From Sciurus carolinensis (taxonomy: Eukaryota > Chordata > Mammalia > Rodentia > Sciuridae), in assembly GCF_902686445.1 (NCBI RefSeq), contig NC_062214.1, positions 92,174,738 to 92,238,737 on the forward strand: a stretch of DNA of 64,000 nt, given 5' to 3'. Under the pieces are notes generated by a model. That model was not told where the DNA came from. It saw only the letters and a list, made by a program, of their open reading frames with translations, and made no database searches. Made by a program: the position numbers and the translations under genes. Of this stretch, positions 45,683 through 57,290 are shown one piece after another (position 1 is the first letter of the stretch; every line of letters begins with the position of its first letter).

Positions 45683-46430
45683 TTACATGTGAAATCACGG
45701 AAAAGAATAAAAGGCTCTAAAAGCAGAACAAATGTTCATTTGCTGAACAATTTTAGAATCAAAGGAAAGCAGGAGGGAAGCCTTTTGGGGGATGCTCTTC
45801 TTGAGCTTTGGGCCATACGACCCTATCAAGGACTTTCCATACAAGTATGATTCTCGGAGGAGGAGAGACAAGTTGCTCAAGTGGCACTGATAAGCATCAT
45901 TAGAAACATAAGCGCTTTGGTTACGCTGCAGTAAACCCTTGTTGAAAGTAATGATTACTGCGTTCTCCAAAAACTGCACCAATATTTAGATTGCAGTGCA
46001 ATTTAAGCCACATTTATCATCTGATCACCATTTTATTCTTATTATTTGCCACACATAGCTAACTCTTGTTAAAAGAAACCAAAAGCATCAAATCATGAAT
46101 TTGTATGTGTGATGAGGTGAGGGGAAAAAAAGGAAGCAATTTTTAACAGCCCTCTTCCTCTTTCCCATGAGAATCCACTGCAGAATATTTAAAACAATAG
46201 CCATAAACTGATTTTCACAGTTGATTAAACACATGCATCTATAAAACATCACTAAACTCCCAAATACCTACCATAGACAAAGACAACAAGTAAAACAGCC
46301 CAAATATTTACTTTGTTCCAGTTTGGTGAAACAGATTAAATTGAGTTAACCTGCCTTGATTGAGATCCTAACTTTCATTAGTAATGGGGCAGAATATAAG
46401 ACCTGCAAAACAAAGGATAGCTGGTTCCTC
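45683..46430. other. Unannotated unique sequence
   Basis: No gene recognised. Confidence 0.4.
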
Positions 46431-46431
46431 T

Positions 46432-46625
46432 AAAGGAGTGGTTCTCAAACCTGGTCCCTAACCAGCAGGATTAGCCTCACTGGGGAGCTTATTGAAATGC
46501 AAATGATCAGACCTGACCTAAGCCCTACAGAATCAGAAACTGGAGCCAACAACCTGGGTTTTAACAAGTCCTCCAGGTGTTTCTGATGCATTTTAGTTCG
46601 AAAACCAGTGATCTAAACTGAAGCA
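46432..46625 (+). mobile_element. Near-complete MER5-like hAT element
   Basis: It starts 'aggagtggttctcaaacctg', contains 'gattagcctcactggggagc', 'agccctacagaatcagaaac', 'ccaggtgtttctgatgcatt' and ends 'cgaaaaccagtg'. The related ends suggest most of the element is present. Non-autonomous and inactive. Confidence 0.65.
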
Positions 46626-46629
46626 TAAT

Positions 46630-47290
46630 TTTCAAATTGTGCAGCCAGGGCTTCCAGTGGACTGAGATCCATTCACAAGATCCACAGGGTCACAAGGTAT
46701 GTACTTGGAAAAATAAGGATGGAGTGTCACTGCTTTTGAAAGTTTGATTCTAGCTGTAAGGTCCAAAAACTCATATAGATTCTATCAAGATTTCAAAAGT
46801 TACATTAAAAGGGTTGAAGTGGTTCAGGTTTACGTAGTTTAGCTAAGCCAGGGGTGGTGTGGAAAGAGACCTGGGTTCAAATGCCAGCACAGTCATCAAG
46901 TAGCACCTCTCTTGGCCTCAAGTTTCAGGAGGTCTGCTATCTAGGAAGACTCCCCAACCAACCAGGGGCTCCTCTCCTTCGGGGACTACCACTGGTCTTC
47001 CATCAGGCGGGATCACAAAGGAGAGTGCTCGTTAAAGAGATGGGTTTGTCTTCTTTTCACTGCTCTCCTGGTAATAGGGATGAGCAGTTTTTCCTGAAGA
47101 TATTCTCTCTACATCGAAAATATTTGCTAAAATTGAAAAATCTCAGAATTGTAGAAGATGATTAACAGCAAATTTCCAAGAGATAAGAGATTGTTATAGG
47201 AGGAATCAGAGCAAGTAACCATGATTATTTCCCAGCCTTTGGGTCCCAAAAGAGGTCCTGGTGTTTCCTATTCATTAGTGGAATACTTTT
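46630..47290. other. Mostly unique sequence
   Basis: A short reverse MIR-like phrase ('gacctgggttcaaatgccag') is at about 46,868. The 103-codon frame at 46,854-47,165 overlaps it and has no recognised domain. Confidence 0.4.
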
Positions 47291-47294
47291 TAAA

Positions 47295-48062
47295 ACTGTT
47301 TTCATATAGAAAAGCTTGCGTATTTAAACAAGTAAAGCGATAGAGGTGTATATGGAGAAGAATAATTACTTCCTCCTCCCCACTGTCAATTTTAAATAAT
47401 ATCAAGTTTTGAATGTTCTTCCACATCTGTCTCCAAGTCATACACCTAGGACTTCTTTTTTAAAATAAAAAATAGGATCATATTACATATGATATTCTGC
47501 AACTAGCTTTCATTTTACATGTCATTTTAATTTAATATCTCATGAACTTCTCTCACAAAACAATCCATAGTATTAACATACCCTGCTGTTTTTTCCTACT
47601 GACATCCATGTTGTTTCTAGTTTATTTACTATAGTAATCCACAATAAACATCCGCATATGGAGATCTTTACCTGCTAATGTTTTCATTTCCATAAAACAA
47701 GGGTTCAAATATGGGATTGCTGGTCTATGGCATGCAGGTTCCAAACTTTCCCAGAAGTCCTCTCCTTTCCCCCAAAGTCTCCATCAAACACATATCCACC
47801 AACAGAGTCTGAGAGTTACCCCTGTCACATCTAACAGAGGATGTTACCACCCTTTTAAAAAGTGCGCCACTTGTACAGATAAAACTAATCTCTGTTTCTT
47901 AATTTACATTTTTCCGGACCATTAGGGATGTTTAAAACCTTTTCATGTTGACCGATCATTTGCATCTCTGAATTTGCATCTCTTCTTATGGCGATTGCCT
48001 ATTCACATCCTTTGATCATCTTTCTATTGTTTTATCCTTTGTGCAGCGTTTAATCACACACT
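47295..48062 (-). mobile_element. Old L1M ORF2 3' region, antisense
   Basis: 'gacatccatgttgtttctag', 'atgggattgctggtctatgg', 'aatttacatttttccggacc', 'gcgattgcctattcacatcc' and 'tttgatcatctttctattg' are the antisense order of the ORF2 3' region. Frames are destroyed and divergence is high. Confidence 0.6.
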
Positions 48063-48064
48063 CA

Positions 48065-50840
48065 ATCCCCACCCCCAATCTGCTAGATACACAAAGTACA
48101 AGAGTATCATCCTCCAGAGACCCAGAGACCCTGAGACCCTGAATCTGTCAGGTAAGGGCAGGGGTTGTCTTAATAAGAGCATGGTAAACCCTCAAGAACA
48201 TTTGCTGAATAAGTGAATGGCAGAGTTTTGTTTGTTAAAATTGCAGCTAGAAGAGTATAAAGGAAATACAAATGTTCATTACTTGTTCTACATTTTCAGC
48301 ACAGCATCAGTTTGACCAAAATTAAATTGTTGGTTAAGAGAAAAACAAAACCATGGTCTTGGCACTGACTCTGAAAATCCACTGTGAAATGGGTAAATGA
48401 GCCCAGTTCTAATTCATAGCTCTGGCTGACACATAAATAAAGGCTCTCACAACCAAAGTATTTTGTACCCAGCCTGGTCCACCAGCTGCCATTCAAATGG
48501 CACCTGCCACTGAGCCAAAGGTTGTTAGGATAGTCAACCAACAAGAGAGGCCTACCTTAAGCATGTTATTCCTTTTTTGTTTTTGTTTTGTCCCTGACTC
48601 CAAGACTTGCTTACCTTTCAAAACTGCCTGCTTATGGGGGTTGGGGGTGGCCTGCAGGGAAATTTGGCAGAGTTGGATTCCTAAACTCTTTTAACTTTAG
48701 GGAAAACATCTGGTTAGGCCCACCATTTATCCCCATTATTTGTAATAGTTCTGTTTGGCTTATGTTTTAACTAGTCTCCTTATTAAATATAAAAGCAATA
48801 GGATTAAAAAGTTCTGGAAGAAAGTACTGTAATTAAAAAGGCACCAGTTGGGTATGTGAAGCTATAATTCTGGGTTACTCATTATATTTTTCTTCTTGTC
48901 TTTAAAGAGTTTTGTACTCAATTTTAAAAGGCTTTGAATTATTTAACTCATTTTTAATACTTCCTGTATTAGCCAAACACCACCCAAAATCTCCAAGAAA
49001 ACATTATGAGTCAAAAGTTCTGGAGCATAATGTCACAGATCATAAGCTGGAGACACTGTCCCAAAGTCTGAACATGCCACACACACACACACACACACAC
49101 ACACAATATGGGGTCTGATAAATTGACACACAACTTTCCGAACTGCATAGGCATTTCCTACCCTTTGAAGTTACAAAATCTTAATGGGAAAAAAATGCAG
49201 GAACTTTAATCAAGCCATGAAGTTATGATAATAGGAATCAGGCAAGAGGCAACAAAGCAGTTTTGAACACATTAAAAAATATATAAATATTAGGGTAGTA
49301 AATTTGGGAATAAAGATTGGAAGTGTACAATAAAACTTCTCTTGAGTTGTTTTTATACAATTTTAACATGCAACAAAAATATGTGACATACAGTTATAGA
49401 GTAAAATACTAAAATTAATAAACACATCTTTAGGTATGTAGATTCTTTTTCTGAGCATACATGATAAAAAATTACATTATTCATCACCTGTAACTGCTCT
49501 TGGGAACTAATGATGTTCTGGGAAGTAGGAGATGATGAGAATCACTGTAATTTAGTGAAAGAAAATTGGCATAGAAAATCACACACACACACACACCCTT
49601 CTTAAACTCTATCTTCACTTAAAAATACTCTGGGGGAAAAGTGTTTGCAAAAACAAAACGAAACAAAAACCCTGAACAAGTACAGTCAGCAGTAGGTGAA
49701 TTCGAAATACACATACAGCTTACCCATACTGAGTATACTTGCAACTCATTCAACAGGGTCAAATTTTTCAAAGTTCACTTTCCCTTTAAAGATAGAAGTG
49801 CAACATCAATGACTAATATAAAGATTCTAGTAATTCTTTAGTATCTACTAGATAATTGAAAATGGTACAAGAGTAGCTAGAAAATGGTTTGTCCCCCAGG
49901 CAAAAGTTAGAGGTGTTTCCTACAACCTCTAAGGCTGGAAACTTCATAAAACAGATGGAGGTTTTCTGCGCCACTTTCTCTGCTAAATTGGAGAAATGTT
50001 ATCTTGTTTGTTTGTTTTTTTCACTTCCTTAATGTTCAATTAAAAAAAAAAAAAGAAAGAAAGAAAAGAAAAGAGTTCCTGCAGGTAGCCCTCCTATTCC
50101 AAGGCCACTTTTCCCATCCACTATTCTCCTCAATTTTTGCATAATGAGCCATCAACGAAGTCAGAATCTTGGAAACTCGGTGTGTGACATTCACGTGGGA
50201 AGCACTTATTTAAGTGAATAAATAGCAAAGAAGCAGTCTAATACCTGACATCACACCTAGATGAATGCCTCTGTCCTCCTTCCACATACAGCTTCCCCCA
50301 ACCCCAAGTTTTTGTGGTTCTTTCCATTCTCTCCAGTGATGAAGACCCAAAGTACTGACATGACCTCAATACTGTGACATCATTTCATTAAGACTCCAAG
50401 GAGAAAAGCTGGCACATTCCTGCACTCATCCCATCCCATCATAGGTCAGCAAACACGCCCTCTCCTGTCCCTTCACAAAGCAGAGGTCAATCTATCTACA
50501 AAAGTATAAAGATTTCTCACCGCCCAGCTCCTAAGAAGTCCCTACCTCCAAGTTCTAGAACAGGGACGATAACCAGCAACCTGAGGAACGACTCACTTTA
50601 AGTGGTACTTAGCGCACTAGGGTGCTTGAAATTTACGTGTATTTCTGGACCCGTTTCTCCAGGACATCACCCCTACTTTCCTGTTTTAAATTGGGTCTCT
50701 GACAAAGTCAACTCTTCAGCTCATTTCTCTCATCTTTTGGAAATAACCAGGGGTTAGTTTTCGCCACGAGCCACAGGAATTCTTCTTTTCCCCAGCATCA
50801 AGAATGCAAGTTTCCCCACGTGTCTCCTGAAGCCCCAACT
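48065..50840. other. Mostly unique sequence with AC microsatellites
   Basis: No gene recognised. (AC)n lies at 49,078-49,105 and 49,581-49,597, and A/AAAG-rich sequence at 50,041-50,074. A weak L2-like phrase is near 48,205. CpG density rises only after about 50,840. Confidence 0.45.
49078..49105. repeat. (AC)n microsatellite
   Basis: About 14 AC units. Confidence 0.95.
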
Positions 50841-51448
50841 TCTGGAAACGCCCCCCATTCCTCGCCTCCAGCTGGCATCATCCTAAGATCCGTAGACGCG
50901 GGCGCTACTGCCCTCGCCGCCACAGCCAAGGAGGCGACTGAAGGCTTTGGGCTAGTAGACCAAGCCAGGCCCTCGCCAGGAACCGCGAACTGGGGCGCCT
51001 CCTCTCCGGCAGGGAGTGAGCCCTCGCGCCCCTATGGAGCATCCAAGCGACTCGGGGCGCCGGATAAATGCTCTTCATTAGCCCAGCGCCCAGCCCAGGG
51101 ACGCGGCCAAGCGCACCGCTCCGAAGGAGCGCCGGGGGCGGAGGTAGCTGCCAGGGAGAGGGGCGTGTTCCCTGAACCTCGCAGCACTAAGGCCGCGTCT
51201 CCACGGGACTGGGACATGGGGGAGCCAAGAGCTAGGTCCCTAACCACCGCTCTCCGCCCCAAACAGCCCGGGGCCGGCCTGGCGACGCGCTGCAACCCGA
51301 GCGCCCTTGCGGGGACAGCCGCCTCTGCGCTTGCCTCGGCGCGCAAACTTTCCCAGCGACAATCGCTCCTGCTTCCCGGCGGGGCGCCGCGCTATCCCCG
51401 GGGCCCAGAAACTGTTCACCCCCTCCCCTCCGCAGCCAAGACCCACTG

Positions 51449-51461
51449 AAAATATGGCGCC
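51449..51461 (+). promoter_or_regulatory. YY1-like site
   Basis: 'aaaatatggcgcc' resembles the YY1 promoter motif AAnATGGCGGC with one mismatch. YY1 sites of this type often lie just downstream of the start in TATA-less promoters. Confidence 0.35.
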
Positions 51462-51526
51462 CTCGAACGTCGTTCCTCCGGCCCCTCAGGGATCCCGAAA
51501 TGCCGGTCTCCAGGTCCCTGCGGCTC

Positions 51527-51541
51527 CCAATGGGCGCGAAA
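51527..51541 (+). promoter_or_regulatory. CCAAT box overlapping an E2F-type site
   Basis: 'ccaatgggcgcgaaa' contains CCAAT (NF-Y core, 51,527-51,531) and GCGCGAAA (51,534-51,541), the exact reverse of the E2F consensus TTTCGCGC. Adjacent NF-Y and E2F sites are common in growth-regulated promoters. Confidence 0.45.
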
Positions 51542-52015
51542 TCTCAGCTCATGGGGCCGGGGAAGGAGCCGCTCAGCCAGTGAGAGGCCACCGCTCTAGA
51601 TCCAAACCCTGCCCTCGCTCTTGGCCGGGCGCTTCCCCAGTCGCTCAGCGGCCGGCAGTTAGCTTGTGGCGAGATTGGCAAGTGAAGGGGAGTCCTGGAG
51701 TCTGCAGGTCTAAGAGTCCGGCGCTGGGAAGGAGCTCCCGGTTGTCTTTGCTGGGAGCCTCGGCGGGAGTCTTGTTTGCAAAGTGGCGTTGGACTCCGGG
51801 CGGCCAGTGCTGGAATGAAGCCGCTCCGCCCTCGCCAACTCTCCTGGCGCGGGGGCCCGGTCGGGGTCGAGGGGACACTCCATGCAGGCGGGGCCGCTTT
51901 TCAAAGCCCAGTTACCGGAAACCCGCGGGAGCCCCGGAGGGGATCAGCTGCCCACAGCCAGGAATCAGCTCTCAGGCGCCGGCTGCGAGACTGTTTGCAA
52001 ACCGTGGCGCCCAGG

Positions 52016-52255
52016 TCGAGTGCAGTGAAACATACATGTGCAATAGACAGGTGCATTAATTTCAATTTATTTTTATTTTCCTGCAAAAATCCCTCCACGA
52101 ACATGAAATCTGGGAGCTTTGCGGGGTTTTTTCTGCATTGACATCACTCACGAGATGCAAAAGGGAGGGAAAAAAACACCCACATTTTCCTTCTGGAGAG
52201 GGGAGGGAAAAGACATGAGAAATTCATGCAGCGTGCATGCAGCTGGAGGAAGAGA
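52016..52255. other. AT-rich spacer inside the CpG island
   Basis: CpG drops sharply for about 240 bases: 'gcattaatttcaatttattt', a T-rich run, a TGACATCA element (52,139-52,146, similar to a CRE/AP-1 site) and 'gagggaaaagacatgagaa'. No repeat family is recognised, so it is native promoter DNA that is not CpG-rich. Confidence 0.5.
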
Positions 52256-52880
52256 AAAACCCGAGTGAGCCGTGCGCCTTACCGGGGGATGCATTTACTG
52301 TCTCATTGCAGAGCGCCTGCCCCGGAGTGCAGCCGGCGTCCCCCCGCGCGCCCGGCGACCGCTCCGCTCCCGCAGCCGCCGCAGCCGCCTCAGCCGCTGC
52401 CGCCACCGCTGGCTCCCGGCGCGGAACAAGAGCCGAGGGCGAGCGCGAGCGCACGGCCCGCGAGCGCCAGGAGGGCAGGAAGCGCGTCATCACTCGGGGA
52501 CGGCACGGCTCCGGTGCGGGCCCGGCGCCGCACGGCAGCCGGGTCGGGCCGGCACCGACGCTCAGGGGACTGTAGGGTCTCTGTACAGCGGTGCGTTGCA
52601 GGGAGGCTCTGCGAGGGAAGGCAACGGGCTGGCGAAGCTGTCGCAGGGAAAGGGGGTGCAGAGTGACCGCGAATCCCCGGAACTCGGGCTCTGCTGTGTA
52701 AAGGGGATTAGGCTTGGCGGGGAGGGACCCCGCATCTCGTGGAATGGGGTCTCAGGGTCCTCCCAGTGCCTTCCCGGTACCATTGGCCAGGAAGAAAGTG
52801 AAGCATGGCTCTTACCGTGGGTGAAGTCCTGCCGCGACGCGGGTGGCTGGAACCCCACGCGAGCTTGCCCCCTTCAGCAC
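52256..52880. promoter_or_regulatory. CpG island, right part
   Basis: Very dense CpG, especially 52,316-52,565. It contains the candidate minus-strand exon below and a reverse CCAAT (ATTGG) at 52,782-52,786. On the minus strand that gives a CCAAT box about 290 bases upstream of the candidate ATG, consistent with leftward transcription. Confidence 0.8.
52283..52490 (-). CDS. Candidate first coding exon, unknown gene (partial)
   Basis: On the minus strand an ATG at 52,490-52,488 (G at -3) opens a frame of about 69 codons up to a strong splice donor, CCG|GTAAGG, with the exon ending at 52,283. The peptide starts MTRFLPSWRSRAVRSRS, has an alanine-rich run (AVAAAAEAAAAAAG) and ends with a Cys-Asn pair before the donor. 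I recognise no family. Arginine- and alanine-rich translation is also what a GC-rich 5' UTR would give, so the exon may be real but non-coding. Against it, a plus-strand acceptor-like site ('tctcattgcag', AG at 52,310-52,311) sits within the same stretch. No downstream exon is identified to the left. Confidence 0.3.
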
Positions 52881-53034
52881 ACGTACACCGACGCCCTGCT
52901 GGTCAAAGGTCACTTAGGGATTTGTGGAACAACTTGAGGAATGAGTGGAAGAAGAGGAGTGTTCTCCACATGAAAACATGAAAAATTTTTCTCCCATCTA
53001 CCGTGCCCTTGAATAACATCATTTATACACTTTG

Positions 53035-53316
53035 CCCCTTCAATGTACAGCTATCAGGAAATGCTGTAGGATAATGTGAAACAACGTGAAGATTATTAAG
53101 TGGGCAAGGAGACAAATCCCAAAATACTATGTACCCTGTGATTCTATTTTTTAAAATTATGTTATGGAAGGAGGCAGAAAAGACTGAACAAATAATGCCA
53201 ATGCATTCACTGGGTCTCAGTGATTGGTGGGATTGTGGATGGGTTTTCTTCTGCTTAGTTCTAATTTTTCTGTAAGGGATACATTAATGTTGTGATTTCA
53301 GAAAAAAAAAAAAAAG
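53035..53316 (+). mobile_element. Possible L1M 3' UTR fragment
   Basis: 'actatgtaccctgtgattct', 'cagtgattggtgggattgtg' and 'gggttttcttctgcttagtt' end in an A15 run at 53,302-53,315. The layout resembles an old L1 3' end. Confidence 0.45.
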
Positions 53317-54175
53317 ACAAAGTTTACAGCTTTTCCCCTCACCCCAGTACAAATTGGCCAGATAGACCTCTCTTCCCAAGAAATGGGTAGCAAATCACTT
53401 TACTCAAAAGAAACTCTAGTTACTGCAACTTTTCAGTGTTTCTCAGAGCATGAAACAGCTGTCACTGTAGACTCAAGAGTGAGTTGATTTTGTAAATTGA
53501 AACTGTCTCAGAGAAGCCCATTGAGACATTGGATAAAACTGGACATTCTGTAAGAACAATTGCATGCTCTTATCAAGACTGATGAACCTGATTGTATGAC
53601 CTAAGAGAGATCTATAACCTTAGAGTATGACTTCGCAACTTATTCTCTTTGCAGCGAATAAACTTTTATAAATCAAAAAACCCAAAGAACCAATCAGTTG
53701 GCCACTTGAGGAAGTCCTAAAAGTTGCAGAGCACAAGACTGTTTCTAATTGCATAGGTAAAGTGCTTCTGTTTGCACCTTTTTAAACATTCACCAATCTA
53801 ACAGAATAGCTAGTGGTGGCAGCAAGCCACTTCAGGGAATAGCTAGAAAAGCAAATGTTTGATTCAGTAAGAGCCTGATAATAAGTTCATTATATTAATG
53901 CCACTTAAGTTATTCCTTCGTTTACTGACAAATAGCAACCATATTTTTATAGCTCCAGTGCCAGGATTACATAAGACACTCATCAAGAAATTCGTTGCAC
54001 CCAATGTCATTTTCTCCTTCCATTCCCCAGGTCACAGGGTATAATGGCTACCCATCAAGCATCTCAAAACTAGTTTGTCCTGCCCCACAACTGGATTTCA
54101 AGCTTTTTCATCATTTAATCCATCTTCCTTGAAGTATACCTGCATTTTTCTACTACACACCATTGAGATGCCAGT
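53317..54175. other. Unannotated unique sequence
   Basis: No gene recognised. Confidence 0.4.
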
Positions 54176-54184
54176 CAATTATAA

Positions 54185-54282
54185 GATAAGTCCCATGAGA
54201 GTAAGAATCTTGTCTGCATTTCTATGCCTAAAAAAGAGCCTAGCACATAATGGGTGCTCAATAAATACTTGTTAATATAAAT
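54185..54282 (+). mobile_element. L2 3' end fragment
   Basis: 'gtcccatgagagtaagaatc', 'ttgtctgcatttctatgcc', 'agagcctagcacataatggg' and 'tgctcaataaatacttgtta' match the L2 3' end closely. Confidence 0.65.
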
Positions 54283-55138
54283 AGCATATTTATACACTAT
54301 TTATCTAGTTTGTGAGATATTAGAAACATTCTCTCTCCTATTAGACTGTCAACAAAATCCTGGGATACTTCAATGTAGAGTTATAGCCTTGGTTTAGTCT
54401 AGTAATTTTACTCTTTTCAGAGAGTAAATCTTAAGATTTTCAAAGCAATGAGGTGCAGGTGTCTGAATAGCTATGCATTAGTAATCAAATTAGCACCATT
54501 CTGTGGCTCTCTGAGATCAGTTTAAACCCCTTTCCTTAGTGAAAAAGAACATCAATCCTAAAGTTCTTTGCTTATGTACTGCCTTCATATCAATTGACTT
54601 TGAACATTGTATTTTACAGTACCTCAGTTTCCATCACCACTCTTACTATTTTGAAACTATTTGCCACTTCTTTAGGAAAACCAACTAACCTTTTTATTGC
54701 CTAGTCATATACTTTTCAACAACTTCCTCAATTTAGAAGTAAAATTGATTTTATCACTAACTTACAGTAACTAATCTGAAATTGACCCTCCTCCACCAGA
54801 CCTGAGAAGTTATTTCTAAATTTAGAATCAGATGTTAGTAGCCTCTGTCTTTACTAGTCACAGTGATCATAGCATTACAGACCAGAAAACAAAATTAAAA
54901 CAACAACAAAAAATTCCAACTAACGTCTTTTAGCAAAGTTACATTTTGGGGCTTTATATTCTACCCAGCAGGGGAGAACATGACGGTAGTTTGTCTTAGA
55001 GTATGAAGGACCAAGAGAAAAGCTCAATCTATCCAAGCAATATCCGAAGACTTTGTACATGGGTCTACTTCCTGCTCAGCAGATCATAGGTAACTGAAAA
55101 TAGATATATTCTGTATGCTTAAAGAATACAAATTTTAC
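54283..55138. other. Unannotated AT-rich unique sequence
   Basis: No gene or repeat recognised. Confidence 0.4.
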
Positions 55139-55139
55139 A

Positions 55140-55342
55140 GGGGTTGGTTGAGGGTGGGGTAGAGGTGTGGCATATGCCTATGACTTGGGAGGAAGATGGC
55201 AGGTTCAAAGCCAGCCTTAGTCACTTAATGAGGCCCTAAACAACTTAGCATGACCCTATCTCAAAATACAAAACAAAAAGGGTTGGGGATGTGGTCAATG
55301 GTAAAGTGCCCTCAGGTTCAATCTCCAGTATGAAAGAAAAAA
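55140..55342 (+). mobile_element. MEN-type SINE
   Basis: 'ggtagaggtgtggcatatgc', 'ggttcaaagccagccttagt', 'catgaccctatctcaaaata', 'gggttggggatgtggtcaat' and 'ctcaggttcaatctccag' form a B1-ID dimer. Confidence 0.8.
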
Positions 55343-55394
55343 AGAAGGAAGGAAGGAAGGAAGGAAGGATGGAAGGAAGGCAGGCAGGCAGGCA
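55343..55394. repeat. (GGAA)n(GGCA)n microsatellite
   Basis: Tetranucleotide expansion in the tail of the MEN SINE: GGAA units with one GGAT, then GGCA units. Confidence 0.9.
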
Positions 55395-55984
55395 ACATTT
55401 GAAGAAGCAAATAAAAATAATTTCAAATCACTGAATAATAATTACATCTGCAACAAAACCTAATTTTTTCCACAAGTTAGATCTATTATTTCTGAACTAA
55501 ACATTATTTGGTTCTGAAGAGCCAGATGCTAAAAGATTGCTTCCCTCCTCCTGTGGAACTTAACCTCCTGACATCCTGTCTACATCTGTATGTGTCTGAG
55601 GTTACATTTGCTCAGCTTTCATACTTGAGCAAACCCAACTGTGTCCATATTGAAAAGCAAAAAGAAATTCCACCAAATATTCCGCTTTTGTTTATAAGAT
55701 CATATTTTGTGCCACATTAAAATATCTTCTAGAGCTTCCTTGATAGAATACACCAGCAGTTCATGGTTTCCCCTCCTTTCAAGAATGCTTATATCCTCTT
55801 CCAGGAGCAACGTAGAAGTAGAAACCACATTTTCTAAAACTTGCCTATTACTCAGAACCAGTGATGAAAACAAAATATTCAGGCTTCTATTTTCAACATC
55901 TTTGGGCTTTTGGAATTCTCCCCATCTCTTTTCTAAAAAACTCTAGGGGAGAATATTATGTAAGTTGCAGTCTGACATAGAGTA

Positions 55985-56210
55985 AGGGATTTTTGTTGTA
56001 ATTGTTTGTTGTTTTGTTTTGTTTGGAGTACTGGGATTTGAACCCAGGGGCACTTTACCATTGAGCTACACCCCCAACTCTTTTTAACATTTTTGTTGTT
56101 GTTGTTTGGAGCAGGGTCTTGCTGAGTCGCCCAGGTTGGCCTCAAACTTTCAATCCTCCTGCCTCAGCTTCCACAGTCACTGGAATTACAGGTATACACC
56201 TAGCTATAAG
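55985..56210 (-). mobile_element. MEN-type SINE, reverse
   Basis: 'gagtactgggatttgaaccc', 'ccattgagctacacccccaa', 'gcagggtcttgctgagtcgc', 'caatcctcctgcctcagctt', 'ggaattacaggtatacacc'. A T/G-rich tail lies to the left. Confidence 0.85.
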
Positions 56211-56347
56211 TTATTTTTATTTTATTAGAAAGGCAGATAATTGACATTTTGCCAAAATTAATATATTTTAGCTTTTTAGGTATCTCTACGTGGAGCTTCA
56301 TCTTATTCCCATTTAGGATGAAGTGATAGAGGTAGATTTAATTCATT

Positions 56348-56396
56348 CTTATTCTCTCTCTCTCCCTCTTCCTCTTTCTCTCTTTCTCCATTTCCA
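56348..56396. repeat. CT-rich low-complexity tract
   Basis: About 50 bases of almost pure pyrimidine on the plus strand, with (CT)n and CTTT units. Confidence 0.8.
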
Positions 56397-57074
56397 TTGA
56401 GGCACAGGTTTATTTAGGAAAGCAAGGAGTACACATCCAAGAGAGAATATAGGCTATCTCAAGAGTAACAAACGTAAACTTCCTCTTTTAAGAGAAGACA
56501 TAGGTCATATAGATTCAGGAAATGATTGTTATCATTATATTCAACACAGAACATGCTTGGGATAACTTTTTATTTTCCTATAGAATATATAATACACTAC
56601 AGAAGGTTTTTTAAGTGTCTCTAAAGCAACATCCAAAAGAATAGCAATAATTATTCTGCTAAATTGGATTTATTTTTAGTCCATATCAAATTGTTAATAT
56701 AGAGTGAACTGTTTGGGAGGCAAGGTGGTTTTGGTTGTTTTTGTTTGCTTGTTTGTTTTTTTTTGTTGTTGTTGACTTAAGAAGATATGTCTGAAATTAT
56801 GATACTGTGGTTAAAAATCTTTTTTAAATCATTGTGGATCTTCAAAACTGTTTTATTACATATGTGACTTTTAAGACTCTGGTCATTTGGAATTTTTATA
56901 AAGTGTTCTATATAAATATGCTTTCATGAAATGTCCTAAAATGTCAAGAGATTGAAGGAAGACTTTTAAACTAAAAAAAAAAAAATTAAATCTGTGTTCA
57001 CAGCCAATTGACCTCTTGGCTCTGAAGGTTTTAAAATTCATTTATAGGTGCCACAAGATTCTTTTAAAACATTT
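56397..57074. other. Unannotated AT-rich unique sequence
   Basis: No gene recognised. T/G-rich tract near 56,735-56,772 and A-run near 56,975. Confidence 0.4.
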
Positions 57075-57078
57075 CATT

Positions 57079-57290
57079 GCTAGGCATGATGTCACACAAC
57101 CGTAACTCCAGCAGCTCTGGAGACTGAGATGAAGGTTTGCAAGTTCAAGGCCAGCCTCAGCAACTCAGTGAGATTCTTAGCAACTTACCAAGATCCTGTT
57201 CTCAAAATAAATTAAGGGTGGGAGATGTAGCTCAGTGATAGTGTCATCCCTGGGTTCAATCACCAGGAGAGAGAGAGAGATAAGAAATGA
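57079..57290 (+). mobile_element. MEN-type SINE
   Basis: 'gctaggcatgatgtcacaca', 'gcaagttcaaggccagcctc', 'ggtgggagatgtagctcag' and 'ccctgggttcaatcaccagg' with a (GA)n end at 57,270-57,281. Confidence 0.85.

Larger units (their letters stand above)
50845..52015. promoter_or_regulatory. CpG island, left part (candidate promoter)
   Basis: CpG dinucleotides and G+C rise abruptly compared with the rest of the window, where CpG is rare. Such islands mark most vertebrate housekeeping and developmental promoters and stay unmethylated in the germline. Visible elements include a G-box 'ggggcggag' near 51,135, an E2F/CCAAT pair at 51,527-51,541, a YY1-like site at 51,449-51,461 and a reverse CCAAT (ATTGG) at 51,674-51,678. 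Long open frames on both strands here are a by-product of high G+C. No TATA box is evident. Which gene it serves is unknown. Confidence 0.85.

Noticed and set aside
50820..52059. Plus-strand frames of 209 and 250 codons in the CpG island
   Set aside because: High G+C removes stop codons. The frames overlap each other and reverse frames, and the translations are low-complexity Pro/Ala/Arg/Ser with no domain.
52226..52937. Plus-strand frames of 112-221 codons in the right CpG block
   Set aside because: Same composition effect. Three frames overlap one another and none shows a recognised domain or a consistent splice layout.
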